This document shows, piece by piece, positions 11,471-20,875 of a stretch of 64,000 nt of DNA. The notes below the pieces were generated by a model, which was not told where the DNA came from, made no database searches, and worked only from the letters and a program-made list of their open reading frames with translations. Both the position numbers and the translations under genes were made by a program. Source of the DNA: Terfezia claveryi (lineage: Eukaryota > Ascomycota > Pezizomycetes > Pezizales > Pezizaceae); NCBI GenBank assembly GCA_015179025.1, contig WHUX01000082.1:62001-126000 (forward strand), written 5' to 3'. Numbering within the stretch: the first letter of the stretch is position 1; each line of letters begins with the position of its first letter.

Positions 11471-11633
11471 CGTTGTTCGCGCGGATGCGGGTTGCTATTT
11501 TGAGAGAACTAAAGGGGGGACCGAGATGTTGATTGAGATATTGATCAGCCAAATGTCTATCCGAATTGAACTCCCAAGAGACGTAGTAGGCGCCGACCTG
11601 GTTTCCATCTTAGTTGTATTCGAATACAGTTTA

Positions 11634-11752
11634 TTTTCTTTTCTTTTTTTAAATACTTATTACTCTTATTCAGTCCCAGTAAGGGGACCATGAAGAGCCA
11701 CTCGGAAACCCGAGTGGATTCAGGACAAGGCAAGTTAATCTGCCAGGTCCGG
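11634..11752 (-). mobile_element. 119 bp LINE tail with 14 bp TSD
   Basis: Only the tail consensus is present, in minus orientation with its T-rich end at the left (11634-11655). It is flanked by a perfect 14 bp direct repeat, TCGAATACAGTTTA (11620-11633 and 11753-11766). It is therefore a complete insertion event and not an eroded piece: either an extremely 5'-truncated LINE or a SINE using the LINE tail. Confidence 0.9.
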
Positions 11753-12325
11753 TCGAATACAGTTTAGTTTTACTGACAACGTTACATATTTTACAATTCG
11801 GTTAATGCGAGACAACGACAGGTGGATGATAGTTGTTTATTGCCATGAGTCCTTAGACTAAGTATTTGATATTATAATCATGATTCCTATAGTCTTATGC
11901 ATCTCGCTACTTTATTTCGTAAGCCATTTCATGCTGTGGCAAGACATGCTGACTAAGCCCAGAATCGCCCTAATTTCTAGCCAAAGCTTTTTCCTTCCAC
12001 TCAAATTTTACTCCACTACAATATAACCCCACTACATCCTGGGCAAACGCATCACCGACTGCCCACCATGAAGGTCAATCCTTTGGCACATTCCCGTGAC
12101 CTCCGTGCCCGCACGTTGTCATGTATCGTGGTAGCACTCGAGCACATCGATGGTTCATTCAGTACGCCTACTGCCGTTAATCTTGTTCCCAACCCCGCAA
12201 TACCAGTAGCGACTGCTCCCAACCCACAATTAGAGTCACCATCTCCTCCCTTCTGTCTTATTTACCCTCACAGAAGACCCGATTGATGCTCGAACTGTTA
12301 AATCAAGTGGCCCTGCTCCTGGTGT

Positions 12326-12420
12326 GCTTATACAGCCCCGTCAGGGGGCCCATGAGGAGCCACCTAGAAACCCGGGTGGATTCAAGGGTAAGGCAAGTTA
12401 ATCTACAAGACCCACACGAG
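12326..12420 (-). mobile_element. LINE tail fragment inside the deaminase-like region
   Basis: The order tacagccccgtcagggggcc, ccacctagaaacccgggtgg, ggcaagttaatctacaagac matches the reverse tail consensus of the 59405-59527 subfamily. The T-rich end is missing. Confidence 0.7.
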
Positions 12421-13150
12421 CTAAATACACATAATTAATGAACTCCTTGTTGTTATAGATGCAAACACCTAAACATTGCAAACTACCAAGTTAGATGCTA
12501 CCAAGTATATTATTGTTTACAATCCACGAATAGAATCTGCAATCCCGCATGACCCTGCTATTAGCTTAGAACACCTGGATTCTGTAGCCACTGGGCAACA
12601 GTTGCTGGCATACCTCAATGCCTACCACAGTATGTCCTTTAACTCTCATGTTGCGAGCGTTGAACTTCTCCTCAATAAAATGATTTCGTCCCCAAGGCAA
12701 TGGTTTGTGAACCGTAAGCCCTTCAACGGATATATTACATTCCACCCTGTGCATAAAATATGGTGATGGTTCGAATCACTCGCTTTCCAGTCATATCTGG
12801 CTGCAATCCTTGCAGTAACCAAAACGCAAATCTCCACCGTGGTTGCTTGGGATTACGAAGGGAGATCTAGCAACACTTATCTCACCACCATATTCACCTC
12901 GAAGGAGTGTATCCTTATTGGGGGGGTTTTGTTCTTTCGCTCCTTTGATCGATCCACATGTCCATACCTGGTGCGTTAGCTTCAAGCCGGTCTGCCAGTG
13001 GAATACATTCCATGAGTTTCACCAGATCCTGTTATTTGTACAGAAAATGGCGATGAATTCAGTAATCCAGCTTTCACGTGTGTGTAAATACACCGATACA
13101 AATTACAGTACATGGAGGCAACTTTTGCCATCATCGAAATTTGGATGCGC

Positions 13151-13222
13151 TATAGAGATAAGCAAGCGGAGAGATCCAAGTGTCCAACGAAGGAAGGTAC
13201 GAATAGAACGAGATGGTCACTG
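13151..13222 (-). mobile_element. LTR-B fragment
   Basis: The segment tatagagataagcaagcgga, gatccaagtgtccaacgaag, cgagatggtcactg matches the end of LTR-B (compare 34828-34905). It interrupts the deaminase-like region. The other end of the LTR is absent. Confidence 0.7.
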
Positions 13223-14218
13223 TCTCCCCACAGCACCTGTTCCTAGAGCCAGCACCTATAGCAGAAGTCACGTTTCAGGGGGATAATGATATGGACAATG
13301 GCCCTTCCGATGCAACGATTGTAATCAGCGAAGCGCAGGCTACCTGTCGAGTTGCACATGAATCCCTCTGGCTTGCAGTATCGTATCAAGTGGCAATTGA
13401 GTTGGTGACAAACTCAGAAACTCTTCCTGGGGAATCACAAAAACCTACCCTGTGGGACCTGCGGGAATAGCTCAGCGGACAGAGGAGATGGTACCGTGAG
13501 AAGACCTGATTAAGAGCATGTATCCTGACAACTCGGATGGAGCCGGTAACTGCATTACATCCAAGGAAGTCATTGACACGCTTAAAAGCTATGCCCACCT
13601 ACATGGTAGAAAGTCGAAATTCTTCCTTCGTGACTCTCGATTCCATGGTTTCTATCATGCGGAGGCCATACTTGCCACTCTTGCTTACCTAGGCTATCAC
13701 TATTAACCTGCCACCATGACTACCGAGACCCCCTTACCTAGCCAGGAGCTCAGTCTCTTCCCAACACATATATTGCTGCAATAGGGTTTCTAGGTGTTGT
13801 TGCCCCATCTGTATAAAACTTCTGTCCCTCCTGTCCAACGGTTATAACTCTGGCCAGCGCCCCCTTATGGTTCTTTCCAGACAACAGAATATATATCCGA
13901 CTACACTCCCACCATTTGAACCAGAGGTAATTGCAGTGGCATTGATCAAGTGGTTGGAGGGACTTGTGAGGACTGCGGTGGTGTTGTTAGTGAAGAAAAG
14001 AAGGAGGGCGAGTGATAGGAGTAGTATAAGTAGCAAGAGCGATGATTCCAAAGCCGATTGCCCGAGGCAGGGCAAGGAAGAGGGGGGAGAGGAAGAGGAG
14101 GATGTTGACGGATGGAGCGTGGAGTGTGGAAGGGATGCCTTCGTAGTGTTGGGGTAGAACGGGAGGTTACCAGGTGCATTAGTGAATAAAGATCAAACTG
14201 GGGAGCTGCGCTGGCCTT

Positions 14219-14689
14219 TTTCTTTTTTTTTTTTTTTGCTTTAATCCCCATTACCGATGTGCGGCTCCAGCGGAGAGAGAGAAATGGGCCTTATGGCCCG
14301 GATAATGCATCTTGGAAGAGCTAAAATTGAAAATACCGTTGCTGTTTGCTCAGGTGGGGAAGGATAGTCCCAATCAAATGTCCCGCAGATAGGAAAAACT
14401 CAAGATAGAACACTTGGAAATGTGGAAAATCTGCAACTAAACTTATTCGCTTAGGTGGAACAGGGGAAATTGAGAATTGCATGTATAAAGGGAAACAAAG
14501 TCAAAGGTGAATGTTCATCTGTCCCGTCGTATTCGGTAGTGTGGAAGCTACAGTAGATAACCAATGACGATACAAGATGAAGACTCATGTGAAACCCTAT
14601 GTAAGTGATGCGTCAGACAGAACCAGTGGGTGGCTGATGGCGTGGCCCGGAATAGGATTTTTTATTTTATTTTTACCTAGACCTGGAAT
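14219..14689. other. Stretch without recognised gene
   Basis: A T-rich tract at 14219-14238 is followed by non-coding sequence with no recognisable element up to the LINE tail at 14690. Confidence 0.4.
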
Positions 14690-14815
14690 AGGTTTTTTTT
14701 TTTCCAAAAAAAAAAAAATCAGTACTCATATGCGATCCCAGTAGTGGGACCATGATGAGCCACCTGGAAACCCAGGTGGATTCAGGACAAGCCAAGTTAA
14801 TCTGTACCTGCAATT
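14690..14815 (-). mobile_element. LINE tail, minus orientation
   Basis: T-rich and A-rich tracts (14692-14719) lead into gtactcatatgcgatcccag-like sequence, then ccacctggaaacccaggtgg and ttcaggacaagccaagttaa. The repeated cctggaatagg/cccggaatagg around the T tract hints at a target duplication but is imperfect. Confidence 0.7.
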
Positions 14816-15034
14816 GGAGCGGAGACAGGCAAAAGAACTATAAATACATATTAGATGAACAGACTAATCCTATTATAAGATCTCTGGATTATACCGACAG
14901 TCCCACATGACAGACCTACATGAAAGAACCCATATGACACACACCCACAGATTCCGTACATGTGTGCACATATACATAATGCCTAGTTTACACCAAAAAA
15001 AGATTGACCCCAAATACCTATATTCTGATAGATA

Positions 15035-15307
15035 TGTTAGAATGTCGCACATGTCATTCCGCGCATGCCTAGCTATAACCTTGAAGGCTCAACATATATA
15101 TCCTCCATATGATATTCCATGTGAACTTTATATGTCTCTAGATGTTTGTCCATGTATATATAGCTTGTGTATTTCCCACTTCACTGTGGATAATCAAGTC
15201 ACATTTCAGCGGCCTATCTATTGCTTCTCTCCTCTCTGTGCACTCAGCCATTCCTTCGTTTCTTCCTTCATTGGAATCACGGCTCACGCTGCTCACCTAT
15301 TCTCATA
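15035..15307 (+). mobile_element. Solo LTR, family C (C1)
   Basis: It starts TGTTAGAATGTCGCACATG and ends CACCTATTCTCATA, with a perfect 5 bp TSD, AGATA (15030-15034 and 15308-15312). It resembles 55119-55424 (C2). Its start resembles LTR-B, so B and C are likely related families. No internal region is present. Confidence 0.88.
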
Positions 15308-15312
15308 AGATA

Positions 15313-15985
15313 TCGCCCTGATCACTAGCTCATCCTTAACATGTATAAGTCCCTGGTGTAAACAAATTATAATATCTTAAACTTCTGATATATCGATATA
15401 ACTTATAGAATTGTTTTCGGTGGATCGTAAGATTAGTGTCTAGTAAGTTATAGAACTGTTTCAAGGCAGCCCGCAGCTAGACAATTCACCGCCATGCTCG
15501 AGGTATAGGTGATGCAATTTTCTACTATAATAAGCTGGGGTCTATGGATTTGGGGGGCGAAACCAGAGAGAAGAGTGATGTCAGTGGAAGAGGATGAAGA
15601 TAATGACATGAAAGCGATGTGGAATAATAAGGGTCAGCGTGTGTATTTAGTTAGATGATAATTAATTTAACTATTCATGAAAAACAGGTCTGCCGTGACT
15701 GGGCCAGAATATATGCATCTAATAACGTATTAAGATATACAGAAAGCTTAGGCCCTTGGCAGGGTGACCTTGATGAGCGCCATGAAACACCAACACCTGA
15801 AACAAACATAAGACAAACCGCCACATACCCAAATATCAACTCCTCAACTCCTCAATACAACACATGCTGCCAACTTTACTACCCCAGCCGTCTTTCAACA
15901 ACAGTAGCTTGCACCTTTGATGGAAAAGCCGACATCTAAACATACACATATAAAATACCCTGCGATCATCGGAAACCCCCCTTTC
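15313..15985. other. Stretch without recognised gene; ORF of 94 codons at 15655-15939
   Basis: A plus-strand frame of 94 codons starts with ATG at 15655 (MIINLTIHEKQVCRDWARIY) and is rich in Asn/Thr/Tyr later. It has no domain I recognise and no supporting context. It may be non-coding. Confidence 0.25.
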
Positions 15986-16278
15986 TGTGTTAGATTACGA
16001 GATTATGTAGTAGAGGAATCGTGAAGAGAATCGTGTGTATATTCAAAAGTATCAGAGCTATCTAGATATCTCTATAAGGCTTATTGCTTACGGTCCTAGT
16101 GCTCACCTTCCAAAGAGATATTTTTCCTGCGTACTGGCCAGCTCTTTTATCCTTCGCAGTCCTTTCCCAATTGCTCCGATTAGGGCTCCCAGTATTGATT
16201 CCCGCATTCCCAATTGCCTTCTTTTGGTTGCTTACTCCCGTAACCCTTCATAGGTACTAGCGAGAGTTATTCACAACA
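15986..16278 (-). mobile_element. 3' LTR of Copia-2
   Basis: On the minus strand this LTR starts TGTTGTGAATAACTCTCGC directly after a purine-rich tract (AGTTAGGGGGAG, 16279-16290), which is the expected polypurine primer site of the adjoining Copia gene. It ends AATCTAACACA at 15986. It is 293 bp with TG...CA ends. The opposite LTR is missing from this copy, so no TSD can be tested. Confidence 0.8.
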
Positions 16279-16290
16279 CTCCCCCTAACT

Positions 16291-17510
16291 TGAGCATCTA
16301 GCCGAATTCGCCCAATTCTTCTTCTAGAATGGGGGTTAGGCACGTATCCAGTCCTTCTTCCAGCCAATTACTATGGGCATCGAGAGTATCTTTGTCAGGG
16401 GATCCGCCAGGTTGTCTGGGACCGGGATTTCTCTCCCCCATATGCTGCATCAGTAAATATTGTCAGTTCAAGGTTGTCGATTTTGCACAAGGTAATCCCT
16501 TCTTCCTTAGTCGAGTGCAGATATCTCAATACCTGGTATGCAGTTTTCAGATGTCTTTCAGTCGCATCTTTTGTTCGTCTTCCTAAGAGGTTCACATGTA
16601 CAGAAATCTCGGGTTGGGTCATTCTGGCCACAAATAGGAGATCTCTGACAACTGACTAGTATTTTTTGGACTCCACCCTTAGATCGGTTTCTTCGGCTTT
16701 TTAGTAGGCATCGGGATTTAATGGAAGTGAGTGCTTTCTCCTATTCTCCATTCCAAGGTGTTGCTTTACCATAGCTTCTATCAAGCAAGTCTGAGTTAGC
16801 TTAACTTGGTCTTTCTGCCAGTGTAGTTCCATCCCCAACATGTTTGCCGGCCTTCCCCGCTTATCTAGCTCTACCCTTTCCGCTATCACTGTTCTACATT
16901 GTCGAGGTCCTTTTCTTTAGGTGTAATCTCAATGAGATTGTCAACATGAGTTCTAATAATAAGGTGATGGTCTTAGGTAGTATAGGTTCCTTCATCTCCG
17001 ATGCATTGGTGCATTCCAAGGGTGCAAAGGATTTTGCAGAGGGTTTTGAACCATTCATGGCCTGCTTGCTTTAGGCCATAGAGAGCTTTATCAAGCTTCC
17101 AATACTCTACCTCTCCTTCTTCATTGATACCGATAATATAGATATTATGTTCAAGGAGAGCTTGTAGGTACGCAGGCACAACGTCCCTTTGTCGGATTGC
17201 CTAATCTCAGTAGAGAGCAATAACTAGGAGGATTTTGAGGGTCTCAGGATGCATCATTTGCATATAGGTTTTGTCATAGTTGACACCAGCTTCTTGAGTA
17301 AATCCTCTTCCAACCTTTCGAGCTTTATACTTCTCGATACTACCGTCTGCATTTCTCTTGACCAAAAATTCGAGTTCTTTAAGGTATATCGGATCTGTTG
17401 ATTTTGGTGTATACTCCATATCAATTCAGCTATTCTCGTTCTTTTGCTCGAGCTTTAGCCCATTCTTCAGCTTGCGGAGAACTTCGAGCTTGCTCATCAG
17501 GTGGGTGGTC
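16291..17510 (-). pseudogene. Copia-2 reverse transcriptase/RNase H (5' truncated)
   Basis: Minus-strand pieces in several frames form the C-terminal half of a Ty1/Copia polyprotein. The RT start lies at about 17207-17419 (FLVKRNADGSIEKYKARKVG, then GRGFTQEAGVNYDKTY). LDKALYGLKQAGHEWF follows at about 17050, then LGMELHWQKDQVKLTQ at about 16820. RMTQPEISVHVNLLGR and LTIFTDAAYGGE (RNase H) lie at about 16440-16630, and a DNLADPLTK-like end at about 16400. Stops and frameshifts separate them. The gag, protease and integrase parts are lost, because the copy ends at about 17510 against a GC-rich hAT-like end. Confidence 0.85.
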
Positions 17511-17514
17511 TGAG

Positions 17515-17690
17515 TCAGCTAGCGTGCGCCACGGGTCGGGTCGGGGCGAGTTTCCCTAGTCGCCAACCCGCTTCGGAAACAGGCCCATCCCAGGGCAAAC
17601 CCGCTTCGAACCTAGTCTGGGTGCCAACCAGACTACTTCGAACCCGTTTCCCGGGTAACCCGTTAAAATCCGGTTACCCGCTTTTTTTCC
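17515..17690. mobile_element. hAT-like terminal fragment, GC-rich
   Basis: The stretch begins tagcgtgcgccacgggtcgg, close to the FB2 end TAGTGTGCGCCATGGGGCGA. It continues with repeated ccgcttcgaa/cccgcttcgg and aacccg motifs. No matching opposite end was found before the LINE sequence at about 17690, so it is probably one end of a truncated element. Confidence 0.45.
17613..17635. mobile_element. 23 bp micro-element with perfect 9 bp TSD
   Basis: A 23 bp unit starts TAGTCTGG and ends CCAACCAGACTA. It is flanked by the perfect 9 bp direct repeat CTTCGAACC at 17604-17612 and 17636-17644. Compared with the 43 bp unit at 20636, the left arm is shortened to 8 bp and the loop is gone, while the 15 bp right arm is complete. 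Confidence 0.8.
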
Positions 17691-19022
17691 GATTACTCGT
17701 CATCTCCAGGACACTCACTCGAACACAACTCCTTTGCCAGGACATCCAACTCACCAACCTCCGTCCCTCCATAAGTCGCAAGCCTCGTATCCTCCCCAAA
17801 CCTCACGTTTACCTCTTCAGTTATGCAGACGATATCAACCCCCTCATCATCACCTCCAAGCTTACAGCCTTCGAACATGGGCAGATCGTCAGCAAGGTGG
17901 ACCAGTATTTGGAAGAGGCAGCAGCAATCGACAATCTAACATGGGATCCAGCTAAGAACGAGAGGCTAGATTTTGGCTCCCAGATCAAGGCAAAGTCTAT
18001 TACAACCTTAGGTATGATCATCGACAATAACCTAAGGTTCTGCATATACATTACAGAAGGGGGTCTCCGCGCGTCCTCCAAAGCCACCCGTAAGGAAGCG
18101 AGAACGAGAGCCGGACATGGGACCAGAAGAACGGAGTGGAATCGACATGCCCTTTCAGCCTTTACATGGACACGCACGAACAGAGGCCCACAGAAGAGCT
18201 GGCTACATCACGTCGGCAAAGCAGAATCAGCAGAGTGCGCATGTGGACACCCCACCGAGACAGGAGAGCACATCGTCTTTACTTGCCCACGCTTCAACCG
18301 ACACCGGAGAGCCCTGTTGGGGGAAAGGAGCAGCTGGGAAGAGCTCGACAAGGCGGATTGGAGAAAGGAAGGGGAGGATAGTTACGAGGCCACGGAGACC
18401 TTTTTCGGGTTAATATATAAAGAACTCACTTAGGAGCAGTTCAGTTCACGGCTTAGTCCATTATCATTTACGAATTTCCTTCGTTCTAGTCCTCATTTTA
18501 GTTCAGTTATTTTAGTTCATTTCTTTGTTTACAGTTCGTCAGTTATCTTTGTCTTTGTATCTATTCCGCGTGGGTCTGGCCGATTAACTGGCCTCACCCT
18601 TGAATCCACCGGGTTTCCGTGTGGCTCCTCATAGCCCCACTATTGGGGCTGCATAGGAGTACTAAGTCTTTAAAAAAAAAAAAAAAAAATTCTGCATATA
18701 CATCTCAGCTCGGACCACAAAAGCAGAAAGGGCCCTCAAGATGCTTTTAAGGCTAGGCAATAGCAATGGGGGCATGTCTCCCACCTCTTTCAGATCTCTG
18801 TACACAGCTGTATTCAGCCAATCTTCCTTTGGGGTGCAGAACTCTGGTACAAAGCATCCGCTCATCGTGACCCTCGGCTTTCTAGCATGGAACTACTTGA
18901 ATATCAGGCCCTACGAAAGATTTGCGGAGCATATCACGGCAGCTCTAAGGACAAACTCTCCCTGATCGCAAACATTGAACCTCTCGAAAGCAAACTATGT
19001 GATATGTAGCATGCTGGGCAGC
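17690..19022 (+). pseudogene. LINE reverse transcriptase fragment (LINE-a), interrupted
   Basis: The host LINE runs from about 17690 to 18051 and resumes at 18704-19022. It contains an RT palm motif, LFSYADDINPLI, at about 17812. Next come NLTWDPAKNERLDF and ITTLGMIIDNNLRF, a thumb-like stretch common to fungal Tad-like LINEs. After the insertion it continues with ARTTKAERALKMLLRLGNSN, GGMSP and a frameshifted tail. The upstream endonuclease and most of the RT are absent. It is cut by LINE-b with a 14 bp target duplication. Confidence 0.8.
18052..18689 (+). mobile_element. LINE-b: 5'-truncated LINE with 14 bp TSD
   Basis: The insertion starts inside the ORF2 C-terminus and ends in a poly(A) run (18672-18689). 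It is flanked by the perfect 14 bp direct repeat TTCTGCATATACAT (18038-18051 and 18690-18703), as left by target-primed reverse transcription. Positions 18052-18433 encode the ORF2 end, including a Cys/His cluster (CACGHPTETGEHIVFTCP) typical of the C-terminus of fungal non-LTR retrotransposons, and LIYKELT before the stop. The 3' UTR then leads into the conserved tail (18585-18671). This copy links the short tails elsewhere in the window to a coding LINE. Confidence 0.93.
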
Positions 19023-19158
19023 TCGATCCGCGCGCCGGACCTGGCAGATTAACTTGCCTTGTCCTGAATCCACCCGGGTTTCCGGGTGGCTCTTCATGGT
19101 CCCCTTACTGGGACCGAACAAGAGTAAAGAGTATTTAGAAAAAAAGAAAAAAAAAAGC
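19023..19158 (+). mobile_element. LINE tail, plus orientation
   Basis: The block gcgccggacctggcagatta, ttgccttgtcctgaatccac, gggtggctcttcatggtccc, cttactgggaccgaacaaga ends in an A-rich tail (19138-19158). It follows LINE-a directly. No TSD was confirmed. Confidence 0.8.
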
Positions 19159-19319
19159 CAAGGCCACGGGTTATCGCCAAGTAACCCGAAACTTAGCAAA
19201 ATATGCTCGTGAGGTTCTGCAACCAGCAAGGTCAATAATAGTGCCTGGCAGTCAAATAGTGTTTACGCCTGAGTAATAGGGTTCTGAAGGCTTCTCTACA
19301 ACGGAGGCCTGCTACGTGC

Positions 19320-20010
19320 AATCAAGGGTTCAACATGGTTCGCCTGGTTGAGGGTGCACCTGAAATCAAGCATTATAAAAGTCTATAGTATTTCGAAACG
19401 TTTATGTACATAAAAGCTTATACTATGCGAGAAACACAAATCACCATACTATCTTACTGTACCTGCCCCTAACATAGCTCTACGGAAAGTAAGTAGCCTG
19501 CCTCCTGACAATCCGGGCAGGAACTGAGGTTCTCCTGGCAGCCGTCGGAGGCACGCAGCGTCGATGTCGGAGGCATGGCAGCGTCGATTCGGAGGCATAG
19601 CAGGCTTAGATCGCAGGCATGGCAGCGTCGATGTCGGAGGCATAGCAGTGTCGATGTCGGAGGCATGGCAGATTTAGATCGCAGGCACGACCGAACTTGC
19701 TGCAAAATATGGCAGGTCAGTTCTGAGTGCGTAAATTAGGGCATGACAATGCTCTTACCTATATAAATGCAACTTGCTCTGTCGCCTCAGTGACTTATGA
19801 TAGCTAGGCGTACACATGTTCTGTTCTCGAGTTTCCTTGCCTTGTGCTGAAGACGAAAATCACAATATGGCCTCTAGGTAGTCTGGTTGGCTGCGCATCG
19901 TTTGCTGGCGGCAGGTATATCCTGGGGGCAAGCTGGGAAATTAGGGGTGCGTTGGTCCACCCGACTGGGTATGATCAACCCCGCTTGGCAGCCCGTGCCG
20001 CTGCCGGTGT
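19320..20010 (-). mobile_element. Relic of an FB2-type foldback arm
   Basis: The order of blocks matches the FB2 arms: gtctatagtattt(c/t)(g/t)aaa(c/t)gtttatgtaca (19378; 44234 in FB2), then an array of a 23-24 bp unit (19545-19690), then gggtatgatcaacccc(g/a)cttggcag (19970; 51162 in FB2). Only one arm is present and the array units differ in sequence (gcagcgtcgatgtcggaggc), so this is a diverged relative. Confidence 0.6.
19545..19690. repeat. Tandem repeat, about 23-24 bp unit
   Basis: About six units of the type gcagcgtcgatgtcggaggc plus at(gg/ag), with some units carrying gcttagatcgcaggcat. The position corresponds to the arrays in the FB2 arms. Confidence 0.8.
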
Positions 20011-20048
20011 ACAAGCTTTTGGTTCGTTTACACTTTCAGGAGCAAAAG

Positions 20049-20132
20049 TGGAAGCACGGGGAATCGAACCCCGGACCTTCTCAAATCAAGTCAACTTGCA
20101 AATGAGATGTTATACCCCTAAACCATGCACCC
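20049..20132 (-). tRNA. tRNA-Ala(UGC) with a 12-13 nt intron
   Basis: The minus strand folds as a tRNA: acceptor GGGTGCA/TGCTTCC, A-box region TGGTTTAGGGG, anticodon stem TCTCA/TGAGA with anticodon TGC followed by A37, and T arm CGGGG-TTCGATT-CCCCG with a perfect B-box. An insert of 12-13 nt follows position 37, the standard place for nuclear tRNA introns. The acceptor carries G3:U70, the alanine identity pair. Pair 4:69 is a T-T mismatch, so this copy may be weak or decaying. A TTTT terminator follows the 3' end (20044-20047). CCA is not encoded, as usual in eukaryotes. Confidence 0.82.
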
Positions 20133-20237
20133 GTGTCTTGCAAAATATAACCCTGCTTTCTCCTATGAGGAAGTGTAGTATGTTTGGTCACGCTGATAGA
20201 GAGACACACTATTTGTGGTCCTTGTGAGCGTACAATA

Positions 20238-20873
20238 CAGATGACGCTCGATACAAGCATATCGTTCGGACCGAGGGGAATATGCTTATAACCAATATAT
20301 TCTTATGTCACGAGAAAATAGGCAAGTATGGAATAAACTCGGAAAAGCTGCGGAATAGTACCACGAATATGACGGGAGCATACAAGAGACAAATAAATAG
20401 ATATACGGAAGTGCAGGGTCCAGAATCTCAAGAGGAGGAAGAGCCAGGAGTTCCAAGACGACCCAAAAAGTCAGTGATCCTACACTGAACATGTTGACGC
20501 CGGCGCTGAATCTCGAGAATTTCGATTCGTTTTTTCTCACGGTTGAGCACATCCTGTAGCTCCATGATGTTCGCACTTGTGTATTGAGCTTCTCTGATGT
20601 TATTGTATGGTAACGTTGCAGAGCGGGGTTATTTCTAGTCTGGTTGGCACTACACCCTCTGTTGTGCCAACCAGACTAGGTTATTTCTTATCGATAAACC
20701 TCTCTTTGTAGCTTAGTGTATCGCTAGATACAAGCATATGTGTGGTGACTAAGCGAAAAAAATAAGAATATTCTAGTATCCAAAATATGCTTATTTACTA
20801 TGTGGGACCGGCGGAGGTATGCTTGTATCCAATATATGCTTATATCTGGTATGCTTGTATCGAGCGTCATCTG
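20238..20873. mobile_element. TA-flanked DNA element G with 24 bp inverted ends
   Basis: The ends are the inverted repeat CAGATGACGCTCGATACAAG (continuing catata) at 20238 and, inverted, at 20873, with TA on both outer sides (20236-20237, 20874-20875). This is the Tc1/mariner-superfamily pattern. Subterminal motifs such as aatatgcttata and tattcttat recur inside. A minus-strand stretch at about 20467-20576 (LNREKKRIEILEIQRRRQHV) may be a transposase C-terminal remnant. It lies within LINE-like sequence and carries the 43 bp micro-element. Its homologue is element F (38781-54414). Confidence 0.8.
20636..20678. mobile_element. 43 bp palindromic micro-element with perfect 9 bp TSD
   Basis: The unit has 15 bp perfect inverted ends, TAGTCTGGTTGGCAC, around a 13 bp centre. 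It is flanked by the 9 bp direct repeat GGTTATTTC at 20627-20635 and 20679-20687. The homologous site in element F (ggggtatttcttatcgataa at about 39183) is uninterrupted, which confirms an insertion and defines its ends. Confidence 0.9.
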
Positions 20874-20875
20874 TA

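Larger units (their letters stand above)
12068..14157 (+). pseudogene. Broken deaminase-like gene (candidate OTT_1508-type)
   Basis: Several non-repetitive frames follow one another on the plus strand: 12068-12286, 12476-12766, 13213-13470, 13518-13706 and 13867-14157. The frame at 13518-13706 ends with FYHAEAILATLAYLG. Its HAE triad resembles the zinc/proton-relay motif of nucleic-acid or nucleotide deaminases. About 165 bp on, in another frame, lies NFCPSC (Cys codons at 13823 and 13832), which could be the second half (CxxC) of such a site. The last frame has PPFEPEVIAVALIKWLEGL and a Ser/Lys-rich tail. Fungal OTT_1508-like deaminases have this HAE...CxxC plan, but I assign it by motif only. 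A LINE tail (12326) and an LTR-B piece (13151) interrupt the region, and stops and frameshifts separate the parts, so it is probably dead. Short introns explain some gaps at best. Confidence 0.4.

Noticed and set aside
17501..18433. A single 310-codon gene
   Set aside because: The frame joins three unrelated pieces by chance: a GC-rich hAT-like end, LINE-a and LINE-b. The 14 bp duplication at 18038/18690 shows the last joint is an insertion.
19878..19900. Another micro-element end (tagtctggttggctgc)
   Set aside because: The match stops after 13 bp, and there is no partner arm or 9 bp repeat. Chance or a heavily eroded copy cannot be told apart.
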